DNA of 16,941 nt, from NCBI GenBank assembly GCA_012960835.1, contig DUAL01000207.1:1-16941 (forward strand), written 5' to 3'. This DNA comes from Flavobacteriales bacterium. GTDB taxonomy: Bacteria; Bacteroidota; Bacteroidia; Flavobacteriales; BACL11. The notes under the pieces are model-generated. The model searched no databases. It was not told where the DNA came from and saw nothing but the letters and a program-made list of their open reading frames with translations. Both the position numbers and the translations under genes were made by a program. Shown piece by piece: positions 1-8,383 of this stretch (positions are counted from its first letter, which is position 1; each line of letters opens with the position of its first letter).

Positions 1-22
1 ATAGTAAAATAAGATTTTTCAT
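1..22 (-). CDS. gldN: GldN N-terminus, partial (first seven codons)
   Basis: On the minus strand an ATG at 22-20, 7 nt after the gldM stop, opens a frame reading MKNLILL before the window ends. A short charged start followed by hydrophobic residues is how a Sec signal peptide begins. In Bacteroidetes gldN (porN) normally follows gldM, and GldN is an exported periplasmic protein that forms the T9SS ring with GldK. The name is therefore inferred from position and the signal-peptide-like start; seven residues cannot prove it. Confidence 0.6.
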
Positions 23-29
23 GATAAAA

Positions 30-1724
30 TTATTTAATTTTTAAAACTAGTGGAGGTAATAATTTAGTAGCTGTTCCCTTGGCGTCTGTTCTTTTTGCCA
101 TAATGTTGGAAACAGTTATAGTATTACCTGATTTTGTATTGTTAATAATTGCATTTATTTTTGTTGTGAATCTTTGTCCGTTTACAGTTAAATTAACCTG
201 ATCTCCTTTATAAACAGTGGTAAAAGAATAAGCAACAACCTTATATCGAACACCTTTAAAATCAAAATCTTCCAATTTAGCTTGAATTCCACCTGCCGCT
301 AACATTCTTTGTTTTTCAATTACACCTTCTGATTTTCCGCCAATATATGGCCTTGGTGGTGGCACTTCTTTCACCCTAAATTCAACTGCTCCCATTTTTG
401 TTCTTTTCCCTTCAATGATAGTAAATAAAGTAACCATTGCTTTTCCTTTTTTTGTAGGCCTTGCAATATATTCTCCATTTGATTTCTTTGTTGCTTTTAA
501 ATTTCCATTTGACATGGAGGCAGTAATATCAATAGCAGCAAAACCTGGTACAGAAATTTTTACAGGATTGTCAACCTCCAAATAAAATACATTCATGTTG
601 ATAGGAGAAACCACTACGCTTTTATTTGCAACTAAATAACTGCCTTTAAAAGGATACATTTTTAATCCCATATCTGTCTTCATGCTTATTAGCCCACCCC
701 ATTCTTTTAATCCTTCAGTTTTTGTTCTTGTCTTAAATAATCCTTTACCTTTTTTCACAGAGATTATTTCATATTCCCCTACCATTTCATAACCGCCAGA
801 TTCTTCTGAAGCAGTATATTCTCCTATATAAATTTCTGGATCTTGAGTAGTATCTTTTGCCGCAATAAATATCTCAGCCTTGAAGCTATCTCCTCTTAAC
901 ACAAAATTAGAAACAGGAATTTGAATAGCTTCTGCTGTAGTAAACTTTAAAGAAGATGCATTTATCTCTTGTCGTAAAAAATCAATTACATTAGCCTCTG
1001 CGTTCCTAATATCAGATTGTGTTTTTGACAGTAGCGTTAGTGCAGCCACAGATGGCATATCGTTAAAGTAATAATTCTCCCATGATTCTTTTCCTTTCCC
1101 TTTTTCTTTTACTTTGTCAGAAGTGTTTAAAGTAGTTGTGATGGCATTCCTTAAAGCAATATTATCACCTGCAATAGAGATTATAAAATCTTTATACACA
1201 TTAATATTATCTTTTAGTATTTTAGCTTCTCCCGAGTTTACCATTATTTCCCCAGAAACGTCTCTATTCTCCTTGTTTTCTAAATCGGCAATTTTTTCGC
1301 CTTTCCTTTGTGGGCTTAATTCATCATAAGGAACTTCAAACATATTCTCCTTAAGTTTATCGCCTTCCTCATTGTATTTCTCCCCTAAATAAACTTCTTT
1401 ATCTACTTTTAGTACCAAAGTATATTTAAGTTTTTGAATGTCTTTAATTAATTTTTCGGCTTTTTCTTTTACCTGAAATGCTTTCTCTTTCCAAGGGCCT
1501 GCCTTTACAGGATTTTGTTCTACTGCCTGCATAAAAGCGGAATAGGTCTCCTCATTTTTATTGTCAAACTGATTGGTAGTTCTTACAATACCAGTATTCA
1601 CTTCAAAGAATGATTCCAATACCTCTTTCGATACATTAAGTGCAAGTAGTGCTGTAAGCACCAAATACATCATATTTATCATCCTCTGCCTAGGACTTAA
1701 CTCACTGGGGTGATTTCCTGCCAT
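30..1724 (-). CDS. gldM: T9SS/gliding motor protein GldM (PorM)
   Basis: Inner-membrane protein of the type IX secretion and gliding motor. With GldL it converts proton-motive force into movement, and its long periplasmic part reaches to the GldK/GldN ring. The 564-residue product starts with a short cytoplasmic tail containing LSPRQRMINMMYLVLTALLA, the family signature that runs into a single membrane helix (about residues 15-32), followed by SKEVLESFF. The rest is a large periplasmic region of several beta-rich domains, including the VFYLEVDNPVKISVPGFAA segment around the middle and a C-terminal domain with the PRPYIGGKSEG stretch. Length is in the upper part of the range I know for GldM. 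The ATG at 1724 gives the expected N-terminus. It lies 17 nt after gldL and 7 nt before the presumed gldN, so the genes should be co-transcribed. Identification is firm from sequence and neighbours. Confidence 0.95.
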   Translation of the reverse strand: MAGNHPSELSPRQRMINMMYLVLTALLALNVSKEVLESFFEVNTGIVRTTNQFDNKNEETYSAFMQAVEQNPVKAGPWKEKAFQVKEKAEKLIKDIQKLKYTLVLKVDKEVYLGEKYNEEGDKLKENMFEVPYDELSPQRKGEKIADLENKENRDVSGEIMVNSGEAKILKDNINVYKDFIISIAGDNIALRNAITTTLNTSDKVKEKGKGKESWENYYFNDMPSVAALTLLSKTQSDIRNAEANVIDFLRQEINASSLKFTTAEAIQIPVSNFVLRGDSFKAEIFIAAKDTTQDPEIYIGEYTASEESGGYEMVGEYEIISVKKGKGLFKTRTKTEGLKEWGGLISMKTDMGLKMYPFKGSYLVANKSVVVSPINMNVFYLEVDNPVKISVPGFAAIDITASMSNGNLKATKKSNGEYIARPTKKGKAMVTLFTIIEGKRTKMGAVEFRVKEVPPPRPYIGGKSEGVIEKQRMLAAGGIQAKLEDFDFKGVRYKVVAYSFTTVYKGDQVNLTVNGQRFTTKINAIINNTKSGNTITVSNIMAKRTDAKGTATKLLPPLVLKIK

Positions 1725-1741
1725 TTACTTTGCTATTATTT

Positions 1742-2389
1742 TTATTTATTCGGATTCATTGCATTTAGCATATTACCATAAACCTGATTAAGTGCGGATA
1801 GGTTTTCTGCTAATTTACCAACTTCTTGCTGGAAACGCTTTGAGTCTTCAATGGAAGTGCTCAAATTTTGTAAGAATTGGGTGGATGCTTCCATTTGCTG
1901 TGAAGAAGTTTGTAATTGTAATTCGTATAATGAATTCAGTGCGTTCATATTTTTCACACCCTCTTGTATTTGCTGATTGTACTCAGAAATAGCGCCAGCT
2001 GCCTCAACCGTTTCGTTTAACTTTGTTGCCGTTTCGCCAAATTTTCTAAGCCCATCTCCTAAACTTTCAATTAACTCATCTTCAATTTTAGCTCTTTCTA
2101 GCGCTTTGTCTAATTGCTGAGCAGGAGTTCCTTTTTTATCCGGATCTTTCATGTATGCTAGTTCTGGATATACCAAAGACCAATCTGGATCTTCTTTAGC
2201 ACTTTCAAAAGCAGAAAAGAAGAAAATAACGGCCTCTGTTACTAATCCTATTGTTAAAAAAAGTCCGGCACCTGTCCAATGCTGAATTTTAAATAGGGCT
2301 CCTAAAATTACCAATGATGCTCCCCATCCATAAAGGCGAGCCATAAAAGTTTTAAATCCCGGTTTATTTGCTATTTCCTTAATTCCCAT
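1742..2389 (-). CDS. gldL: T9SS/gliding motor protein GldL (PorL)
   Basis: Cytoplasmic-membrane partner of GldM in the proton-driven T9SS/gliding motor. The 215-residue protein has two N-terminal membrane helices (about residues 21-35 and 41-60), with the family signature LFKIQHWTGAG between them and TEAVIFFFSAFE at the second. Lys34, His37, Glu52 and Glu62 are charged or polar residues in or next to the membrane, the kind implicated in proton flow in this family. The remaining 150 residues are cytoplasmic and largely helical, rich in Gln/Glu/Leu with coiled-coil character (for example the EYNQQIQEGVKNMNALNSL stretch). The start MGIKEIANKPGF is the usual short N-terminus. It sits 28 nt after gldK and 17 nt before gldM, in the conserved K-L-M order. 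Confidence 0.95.
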   Translation of the reverse strand: MGIKEIANKPGFKTFMARLYGWGASLVILGALFKIQHWTGAGLFLTIGLVTEAVIFFFSAFESAKEDPDWSLVYPELAYMKDPDKKGTPAQQLDKALERAKIEDELIESLGDGLRKFGETATKLNETVEAAGAISEYNQQIQEGVKNMNALNSLYELQLQTSSQQMEASTQFLQNLSTSIEDSKRFQQEVGKLAENLSALNQVYGNMLNAMNPNK

Positions 2390-2417
2390 TTTTTCGTTTT
2401 TTTAATTTATTTTATTT

Positions 2418-3722
2418 TTATTCAAAATCTTGTTTATCCCTTCCTAAGAAATCCACAGCACATCTAAATCCAATATAACATTTTGCTGTATCTTGGTATT
2501 CGAAATCCCTTGTACTAGTTTGTATAAAGTAGGATATATCTTTCCAAGAACCCCCTCTAATTACTTTTCTTTTCAATACTTCTGAATCAGAATCCTCAGC
2601 AGTTAAAGTATAGTCCATATTCATATCATGTGCATAAGAAAAAGCTGATTCATCAAAAGTATTGGATGTCCATTCTGATACATTTCCAGCCATATCATAA
2701 AGACCATATGCATTCGGATTATAACTAGCCACTTTTACCGAACGCAAACCGCCATCTGCTGTATAATTTCCTCTTAGTGGTTTAAAGTTAGCTAAGAAAC
2801 ATCCTTTATGATTTCTAGTATAAGGCCCTCCCCAAGGGTATGGGGATAAGTCCATTCCACCTCTAGCAGCATATTCCCATTCCGATTCTGTTGGTAATCT
2901 GAACTCAGGCAAAGTTGTCTCGTTATTTCTTTTTAGGAAACGATTCATTATTTGGGTTCTCCATTTGGTAAAAGCAACTGCTTGACCCCAATTTATTCCT
3001 ACTACAGGGTAATCATCAAAAGCTGGATGCCAAAAATATTCAGATGTCATTGGCTCATTAAAAGCATATGCATAATCGTGCATCCAAGCAAGAGTATCTG
3101 GGAAAATACTAACCTCAACATCTTTTAAGAATACGGAACGATCTCTTTTTCCTGTGGCATCATTTTCTCTATTTGCTTTTTGTGCTGCTTTTTTCAAATC
3201 TAATTCTTGATATGCATAAATCAGTTTTCTAGTGTCAATTACCCTTTGTCTATTTAACCTTTCATGTTCAGGTAAATATATTTCTTCCTCTAAAATTTCT
3301 CTTACTTCAATATCATCCCATCTGATTCTTTCTTTCCAATTGATAAGAGCTGGTTCAATGAAGTTGCCGTACTCATCTTCCTCAATTAGGTGTCCTTCAA
3401 TTCCTGCATCACCCAAAATTCTATGCGCAATAGAATCTCTTACCCAATCAGTAAACTGACGATATTCATTATTTGTTATTTCTGTTTCGTCCATATAGAA
3501 AGCTGCAAGAGAAACCATTTTTGCAGCAGTTACATTAGCAAAAGGTACATCTTGGTCAGAGGGACCCATTACAAAACTACCTTGTGGAATAAAAACCATT
3601 CCGTAAGGATCAGTTGGTTGCCAAATAGCTCTATCTTGGATTCCAATTAGTTCGCCATTACCGGAATTACCGCAACTGCTTAAAATCGTAATAATTAATC
3701 CAAAAAATAATATTTTTTTCAT
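2418..3722 (-). CDS. gldK: T9SS/gliding lipoprotein GldK (PorK)
   Basis: Outer-membrane-associated lipoprotein that builds the periplasmic ring of the T9SS with GldN. From the ATG at 3722 it is 434 residues and begins MKKILFFGLIITILSSCGNS, a lipoprotein signal with lipobox cysteine Cys17. The frame is open a little further upstream, but that start would be TTG and would put nine residues before the signal. From about residue 41 it has the formylglycine-generating-enzyme (FGE/sulfatase-modifying) fold: MVFIPQGSFVMG, then LPTESEWEYAARGG (276-289), GNVSEW (346-351), IRGGSW (388-393) and IGFRC near the end. A charged insertion at about 105-235 interrupts the fold. The catalytic cysteine pair of true FGE is not visible before the GFRC motif, which fits a structural role. 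It is 108 nt downstream of porP, the largest gap in the block. Confidence 0.95.
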   Translation of the reverse strand: MKKILFFGLIITILSSCGNSGNGELIGIQDRAIWQPTDPYGMVFIPQGSFVMGPSDQDVPFANVTAAKMVSLAAFYMDETEITNNEYRQFTDWVRDSIAHRILGDAGIEGHLIEEDEYGNFIEPALINWKERIRWDDIEVREILEEEIYLPEHERLNRQRVIDTRKLIYAYQELDLKKAAQKANRENDATGKRDRSVFLKDVEVSIFPDTLAWMHDYAYAFNEPMTSEYFWHPAFDDYPVVGINWGQAVAFTKWRTQIMNRFLKRNNETTLPEFRLPTESEWEYAARGGMDLSPYPWGGPYTRNHKGCFLANFKPLRGNYTADGGLRSVKVASYNPNAYGLYDMAGNVSEWTSNTFDESAFSYAHDMNMDYTLTAEDSDSEVLKRKVIRGGSWKDISYFIQTSTRDFEYQDTAKCYIGFRCAVDFLGRDKQDFE

Positions 3723-3736
3723 AGTTTTTATTTTTG

Positions 3737-3755
3737 TTTCGCTCCTCAAGCGAAA
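3737..3755 (-). other. RNA hairpin just upstream of gldK
   Basis: Perfect 7-bp inverted repeat TTTCGCT / AGCGAAA with a 5-nt loop. In the transcript the loop and right arm contain the SD-like string TGAGGAG. It ends 14 nt before the gldK ATG. No U-run follows in the transcribed direction, so it does not look like a terminator. It could affect translation or processing of the porP-gldK message; that is inference. Confidence 0.45.
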
Positions 3756-3776
3756 ATGATTACTCTTTAATTTTAA

Positions 3777-3813
3777 AAATCATCATACATCTTTTTACAA
3801 CGCATAATGATTT
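3777..3813 (-). other. RNA hairpin after porP stop
   Basis: On the minus strand AAATCATTAT and ATGATGATTT can pair over 10 bp in RNA, with one G-U wobble and a 17-nt loop. It lies between the porP stop codon (3831) and the gldK hairpin. It is weak in GC and has no U-tract, so it is more likely a processing or stability element than a terminator, if functional at all. Confidence 0.35.
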
Positions 3814-3830
3814 GTTATTTTTTTTTCAAT

Positions 3831-4736
3831 TTATAAGAACCTGGGGTTTTTGTAACTTTTCATAGGTCTGTCGTAGGAAACCTTGAAACAATATCCCAAC
3901 ATAAATTCTAAACTATTATTTTTAATCTCTGACATAACAACATCATATGCTATACCAAATTTTAAATCATCATTAATATGCATTCCTAAAAGTGCAATTA
4001 GCCCTTCATCTAACCTATAACTAACGCCTCCCCAAAGCTTATTATTATATAATACATTGGTATTAATATCCAGTTGTGAAGAAGATCCATCCGATTTTAA
4101 ATAAATAGAAGGATTAAGTGTAAACATAGGATTTAACTCATGAGCATAACCAGCAATAAGAAAATAATGCCTTGCCAATTCCATTTGACTATTTGACCAC
4201 TCAATAGTCGGCTCAGTAAAGTGAGAGGTGGAAAGACCTATATATACATCCTGGGTGTTATAATAAACTCCAAATCCAAAGTCCATTGCAGAACCCTTTA
4301 CATCACCAGTCGGTATCGCATCATCACTAGGTTGAGCTGCTTCAAACCAACCTCCATCAGCACCACTTTGAAACATACCTAAAGACAGTCCTGCTCCCAT
4401 TTGTCCATTTCCTAAATCAGTACGATAAGCATAGGTCAATTGTAATCCTAAATTGCTAAATGCTGCAATATCATCCTTTACAATATTAAGCCCCACTCCA
4501 CCATGAATTGCAGGAATACCAGCATCTACACTCAAATTAAGTGTTGTTGGCGCACCTTCAAACCCCATCCATTGTGAGCGGTGAAGCATTGTTACACAAA
4601 TAGCTTGATTGCTCCCCGCATAGCCAGGGTTATTGGCTAATTTGTTGAACATATTTTGACTAAACTGAGGGTCTTGCTGTGAAAAAACAAGCCCTGGAAT
4701 CAGCAAAAAAGACAGAGATAATATCGTTCTTTTCAT
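3831..4736 (-). CDS. porP: PorP/SprF family T9SS outer-membrane protein
   Basis: Member of the PorP/SprF family, 14-strand-type outer-membrane beta-barrels that partner the T9SS and, for some members, anchor or help secrete gliding adhesins. From the ATG at 4736 the protein has 301 residues and starts MKRTILSLSFLLIPGLVFSQ, a Sec signal peptide with cleavage likely near residue 20. The mature start QDPQFSQNMFNKLANNPGYAG and the following HRSQWMGFEGAPTTLNLS are hallmark family motifs. The remainder alternates polar and hydrophobic residues with many Gly/Tyr/Leu turns, as in a barrel. The frame is open 16 codons further upstream, but starting there would bury the signal peptide. Its place before gldK matches porP-porK-porL-porM-porN of Porphyromonas gingivalis. 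The family has many paralogues per genome, so the symbol reflects position more than proven orthology. Confidence 0.9.
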   Translation of the reverse strand: MKRTILSLSFLLIPGLVFSQQDPQFSQNMFNKLANNPGYAGSNQAICVTMLHRSQWMGFEGAPTTLNLSVDAGIPAIHGGVGLNIVKDDIAAFSNLGLQLTYAYRTDLGNGQMGAGLSLGMFQSGADGGWFEAAQPSDDAIPTGDVKGSAMDFGFGVYYNTQDVYIGLSTSHFTEPTIEWSNSQMELARHYFLIAGYAHELNPMFTLNPSIYLKSDGSSSQLDINTNVLYNNKLWGGVSYRLDEGLIALLGMHINDDLKFGIAYDVVMSEIKNNSLEFMLGYCFKVSYDRPMKSYKNPRFL

Positions 4737-4771
4737 ATTCAATTTTATCGTTTTTATAAGTTTTACGGTCG

Positions 4772-4779
4772 CTAAAATA
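4772..4779 (-). promoter_or_regulatory. Possible -7 promoter element for porP-gldKLMN
   Basis: On the minus strand TATTTTAG followed by CGACCG lies 36 nt upstream of the porP ATG. It differs from the Bacteroidetes -7 consensus TAnnTTTG at one position. I see no TTTG at a suitable -33 distance, so this is a weak candidate for a promoter inside the 90-bp gap after the arginase-like gene. Confidence 0.25.
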
Positions 4780-4826
4780 GACATTTTTTATTTAATAGGT
4801 AAAAAATCAGAAGAAACTGAAAACAT

Positions 4827-5978
4827 TTAATTCAGCTTTTGGTAAGTTTTTATCCACCTTTCTGGTGGTTCTCCTTGATTAGATTGCTCATAATCTCGGT
4901 AGGAACAAGCTACAAAATAATTATCTTTTTTTTCTTTTTCAGAAGTGGAAAAAGGAACACCAATCCACCATCTTCCGGTTTTATTGCTTTTATAAAACAC
5001 CACCTCATTCACTCCGTCATCAAAAGAAACAGTGTATTTTGTGCATTCATTTAGGTTAGGATTTAATTCGTTTTTTCTTTGCTTAAAGCCATCCAAAAAA
5101 TACCAAAACATTTGCGCCATTAGTTTTGCTGTTTGATTTCCTAAATCTAACTCCCTGTGGTATTCAAAAATACCGCAAGCGGTAACTTTATCACTCAAAC
5201 CAGCATAACGCATAATACTACAACTTTCGGCTCCATCAAAGCCATTTGGGCTAGCATGCACATTGGCAGAAGCATAAGAAGATGTAATAGCCGATAAATC
5301 AAAACTTAAAAAATCAGTATTACGCATAAGAGGTTCTACCTCAAACAAATTGGCTTTTACATAACCTAGCCTAAAAGTGTCAAAATGAATTTTATTGAGC
5401 ATTTCAATGGCAGCAGGGCTTTCAAAATAAGACTGATAGCCAATATTGCAATAATTAAACAAATGATTGGGTTGATAAGCAATCATCTTGCTTAAATAGG
5501 AATGGGAATGAATTTTATCCTCTTCTGTACCTAAATCGAAAGCATTATCGACAGAAGTGAAAGTAATGATTTTTCCAATTGAAGCATAGGCTTTATAGAT
5601 GGCATAAGAAATATCTTGCCCTCCACCAATTATCAAAGGAATGATTCCGTTTTCAAGCAAGCAAGCACAAATTTTTTCAATTTGTTTGAAGGATTCCTTT
5701 TTGGTTGGCATTAATTGCAAAGTACCTAAATCAGCCAAAGGAGGAAGCATGTCAAAATGCAAGCTATAAAACTCTTCTCGGATTGCAGAATGATTATCGC
5801 CATTATTATCCGTTCCTTCATATTCTGGAACAGAGAAAAAAACAATCTTTGCATTACTTATTTCAGGAAAATCAGTAGAAGTATGTTTGGCTATACAATG
5901 CCCAATCTGAGAGGTTTGCCAGCTTTCTGCAAGCAAATCATCTTCAATGGGAAGAAAATGGGAAGATAAATTATACAA
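4827..5978 (-). CDS. Arginase-fold (formimidoylglutamase-like) protein, metal site degraded
   Basis: The 383-residue protein has the ureohydrolase (arginase/agmatinase/formimidoylglutamase) fold. The three metal-binding blocks are recognisable but altered. The GGxH block reads GGGQD (118-122), with Gln121 in place of the first histidine ligand. The DAHxD block reads DNAFD (144-148), keeping both aspartates but with Ala146 for the second histidine. The SFDxD block reads SFDLS (225-229), with Ser229 for the last aspartate. Three of six classic ligands are therefore gone, so a normal di-manganese hydrolase is unlikely. Proteins of this type are usually annotated as formimidoylglutamase in Bacteroidetes, which may overstate what they do. 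A C-terminal tail of about 80 residues (from about 305) contains VSFDDGVNEVVFYKSNKTGR and WWIGVPF and lies outside the core fold. It follows topA by 6 nt and precedes porP by 90 nt. Function unknown; the fold is confident. Confidence 0.8.
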   Translation of the reverse strand: MYNLSSHFLPIEDDLLAESWQTSQIGHCIAKHTSTDFPEISNAKIVFFSVPEYEGTDNNGDNHSAIREEFYSLHFDMLPPLADLGTLQLMPTKKESFKQIEKICACLLENGIIPLIIGGGQDISYAIYKAYASIGKIITFTSVDNAFDLGTEEDKIHSHSYLSKMIAYQPNHLFNYCNIGYQSYFESPAAIEMLNKIHFDTFRLGYVKANLFEVEPLMRNTDFLSFDLSAITSSYASANVHASPNGFDGAESCSIMRYAGLSDKVTACGIFEYHRELDLGNQTAKLMAQMFWYFLDGFKQRKNELNPNLNECTKYTVSFDDGVNEVVFYKSNKTGRWWIGVPFSTSEKEKKDNYFVACSYRDYEQSNQGEPPERWIKTYQKLN

Positions 5979-5984
5979 GATTCT

Positions 5985-8300
5985 TTATTTTTTCTTTTGC
6001 TCTTTCAGCAAAGATAAACAATCTTCTCTATTTAAACTTTTTGGCTCAGTATCTTTCGGTATTTTAAGATTAATTTTCTTACCTTTTTCAGGAGTAACTT
6101 GCACAAATGGGCCGTATCTTCCATTCAAAACTTGAATAAGTGGCTCGCCTTCAAAATTATTAATCAATCTCTCTTTATCAGCTTGAATTTTTATTTTGAT
6201 GAGTTCAATTGCTCTATCCAATTTTATCGTTAAAGGATCTTCTTCATCCGTTTTTTTGATGGAAGTAAATTTGCCTTTATGCCTTAAATAAGGACCGAAC
6301 CTTCCAATAGCGGCAACCACTTCTTCTGCTTCAAATTCTCCAACTACTCTCGGTAATCTGAAAAGTTCCAAAGCTTGTTCTAAAGTAATGGTTTGAACGG
6401 TTTGTTCCCCAATAATGGAAGCGTATTTTGGTTTTGGTGCATCATCCGATTGTTGCATTTCGCCAATTTGCACCATTGGCCCAAATCTTCCAACTCTTGC
6501 ATACACATTGTCACCACTTTTTGGATCTTCTCCTAAAAGCCGCTCACCAGATGCTCTTTCGGCAGTTTCATCCACTTCCAATACTTTTTGGTGGAAAGGA
6601 CCATAAAAATCCGCTATCATTTCATTCCAAACTTTCTTGCCTTCTGCAATATCATCAAATTCGCTTTCCACAGAGGAGGTAAAACCATAATCCATGATAT
6701 TATTAAAATTCTCTTCCAGAAAATCGCAAACCACAGTTCCCTCTGATGTTGGAAATAATTTACCCTTTTCTGCTCCATAATTCTCCTGTCGTTTTTCCTC
6801 TGTTAGCTCTCCATCTTTTACAATTATTGCCCGAATTTCTCTTTGCTTAGCTTCTGTTGTTTGCTTTATCACATATTTTCTGTTTTGAATGGTAGAAATA
6901 GTAGCAGCATAAGTGGATGGTCTTCCAATACCTAACTCTTCTAATTTTTTTACCAAGCTCGCCTCTGCATATCTTGGCGGATGTTTGCTAAATCTTTCTA
7001 TTCCTAAAATTTCCTCAGTCTCAACCAAAGCACCTAATTTTAATGGAGGAAGCATTCCTTTTTCACTTTCAGCTTCATCATCTTTTCCTTCCAAATATAC
7101 TTTCATAAATCCATCAAAAGTAATCACTTCCCCTTTTGCAACAAACTGCCGCTCATCAGTGGAAATACCTATTGTAGCAATGGTTCTGTCAATTTGTGCT
7201 TCTGCCATTTGAGATGCGATTGTGCGTTTCCAAATAAGTGCGTATAATTTTTGATGTCCGCTTTCGCCATCAATTATTTGCTTACTCATATCAGTAGGTC
7301 TTATGGCTTCATGCGCTTCTTGTGCTCCCTTTACTTTTGTAGTGAAAGTTCTTCTTTTGGCATAATTTTCGCCATAGGAATTGTTGATGGCAGTTTGGGC
7401 AGCCGAAAGTGCATCATTAGATATATTCACGCTATCAGTTCTCATATAGGTAATTTTTCCGGATTCGTATAATTTCTGAGCTACCATCATGGTTTGTGTT
7501 ACCGAAAACCCTAGTTTCCTTGATGCTTCTTGCTGCAAGGTGGAAGTGGTAAAAGGAGCAGATGGAGATCTTTTAAAAGGTTTTTTTTCAATGTTTCCTA
7601 TTTTATATTCAGCTGATTTACACTTTTCTAAAAAATCCTGTGCTTCTTTAATAGTATTCAATCTCTTTGGAAGTTCTGCTTTAAATTGCTTACCCTCAGA
7701 GGTGGTGAATTCTGCCATTACTCTAAAAGAAGAAACACTATTAAAATTTATGATTTCTTTTTCTCTTTCTACAATTAGTTTTAGGGCAACCGATTGCACA
7801 CGCCCAGCTGATAGTCCTGGTTTTATTTTTTTCCACAAAATTGGGGAAAGTTCAAAGCCAACCAATCTATCTAAAATCCTACGCGCTTGTTGGGCATTTA
7901 TAAGATTCTGATCCAAAGCTCTTGGGTTTTCTACCGCATGGGTAATTGCTTTTTTGGTTATTTCATGAAACACAATTCTTTTGGTATCTTTTTTATCTAA
8001 GCCAAGCGCCTCTGTCAAATGCCAAGCAATGGCCTCTCCTTCCCTGTCCTCATCAGTTGCAAGCCATATGGTATCTGCTTTTTTTACTTCTGCTTTTAGC
8101 TCACTCACTACTTTCTTTTTATCTTCTGAAATAACATATTTTGGCTTAAAACCATTTTCGATATCTATTGCCATTCCTCCCTTTTTGGGCAAATCACGAA
8201 TGTGCCCAATACTAGATTTAACCGTAAAATCTTTTCCTAAATAACCTTCAATAGTTTTCGCCTTAGCTGGCGATTCTACAATTACTAAGTTCTTTCCCAT
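5985..8300 (-). CDS. topA: DNA topoisomerase I (type IA)
   Basis: Relaxes negatively supercoiled DNA by cutting and passing one strand through a 5'-phosphotyrosine intermediate. The 771-residue protein starts at the ATG at 8300 (MGKNLVIVESPAKAKTIEGY), the canonical Toprim opening. The open frame continues upstream to 8384, but that stretch is AT-rich intergenic DNA. Toprim motif DEDREGEAIAWHL is at 83-95, and SAGRVQS near 164-170 belongs to the central domain. The catalytic tyrosine is Tyr285 in ITYMRTDS. After about residue 600 come three repeat units marked by GRFGPMVQIG, GRFGPYLRHKG and GRYGPFVQV instead of Cys4 zinc fingers; no cysteine clusters are present. The arginase-like gene starts 6 nt after its stop, so the two are probably co-transcribed. 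A promoter candidate lies at 8328-8360. Confidence 0.98.
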   Translation of the reverse strand: MGKNLVIVESPAKAKTIEGYLGKDFTVKSSIGHIRDLPKKGGMAIDIENGFKPKYVISEDKKKVVSELKAEVKKADTIWLATDEDREGEAIAWHLTEALGLDKKDTKRIVFHEITKKAITHAVENPRALDQNLINAQQARRILDRLVGFELSPILWKKIKPGLSAGRVQSVALKLIVEREKEIINFNSVSSFRVMAEFTTSEGKQFKAELPKRLNTIKEAQDFLEKCKSAEYKIGNIEKKPFKRSPSAPFTTSTLQQEASRKLGFSVTQTMMVAQKLYESGKITYMRTDSVNISNDALSAAQTAINNSYGENYAKRRTFTTKVKGAQEAHEAIRPTDMSKQIIDGESGHQKLYALIWKRTIASQMAEAQIDRTIATIGISTDERQFVAKGEVITFDGFMKVYLEGKDDEAESEKGMLPPLKLGALVETEEILGIERFSKHPPRYAEASLVKKLEELGIGRPSTYAATISTIQNRKYVIKQTTEAKQREIRAIIVKDGELTEEKRQENYGAEKGKLFPTSEGTVVCDFLEENFNNIMDYGFTSSVESEFDDIAEGKKVWNEMIADFYGPFHQKVLEVDETAERASGERLLGEDPKSGDNVYARVGRFGPMVQIGEMQQSDDAPKPKYASIIGEQTVQTITLEQALELFRLPRVVGEFEAEEVVAAIGRFGPYLRHKGKFTSIKKTDEEDPLTIKLDRAIELIKIKIQADKERLINNFEGEPLIQVLNGRYGPFVQVTPEKGKKINLKIPKDTEPKSLNREDCLSLLKEQKKK

Positions 8301-8327
8301 AATCAATTTTGATTTTAAAATTTTGTG

Positions 8328-8360
8328 CAAATAAAAGAAGTTTTTTTTGATTTCTCCAAA
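8328..8360 (-). promoter_or_regulatory. Candidate promoter of topA
   Basis: On the minus strand TTTG (8360-8357) is followed after 21 nt by TTTATTTGC (8335-8327), which matches the Bacteroidetes -33 TTTG / -7 TAnnTTTG pattern except for one base in the -7 element. Transcription would start about 20 nt before the topA ATG. Confidence 0.45.
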
Positions 8361-8383
8361 TCCAAATTTTACTGACACATACA

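Noticed and set aside
360..375. TGGCACTTCTTTCACC as a sigma-54 promoter
   Set aside because: It lies inside gldM, and the position 10 bases after GG is AC rather than GC.
3741..3747. GAGGAG as the gldK ribosome binding site
   Set aside because: It is about 20 nt from the ATG, too far, and Bacteroidetes rarely use Shine-Dalgarno sequences; it may be only part of the hairpin.
3723..3749. TTG start nine codons before gldK
   Set aside because: It would precede the lipoprotein signal with charged residues; the ATG at 3722 places the lipobox cysteine at residue 17 as expected.
4737..4784. Longer PorP start
   Set aside because: The ATG at 4736 directly opens a standard signal peptide; the upstream 16 codons overlap a promoter-like element.
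7489..7911. Plus-strand 140-codon frame opposite topA
   Set aside because: It lies wholly within the topA coding region on the other strand, with no signal peptide, motif or initiation signal.
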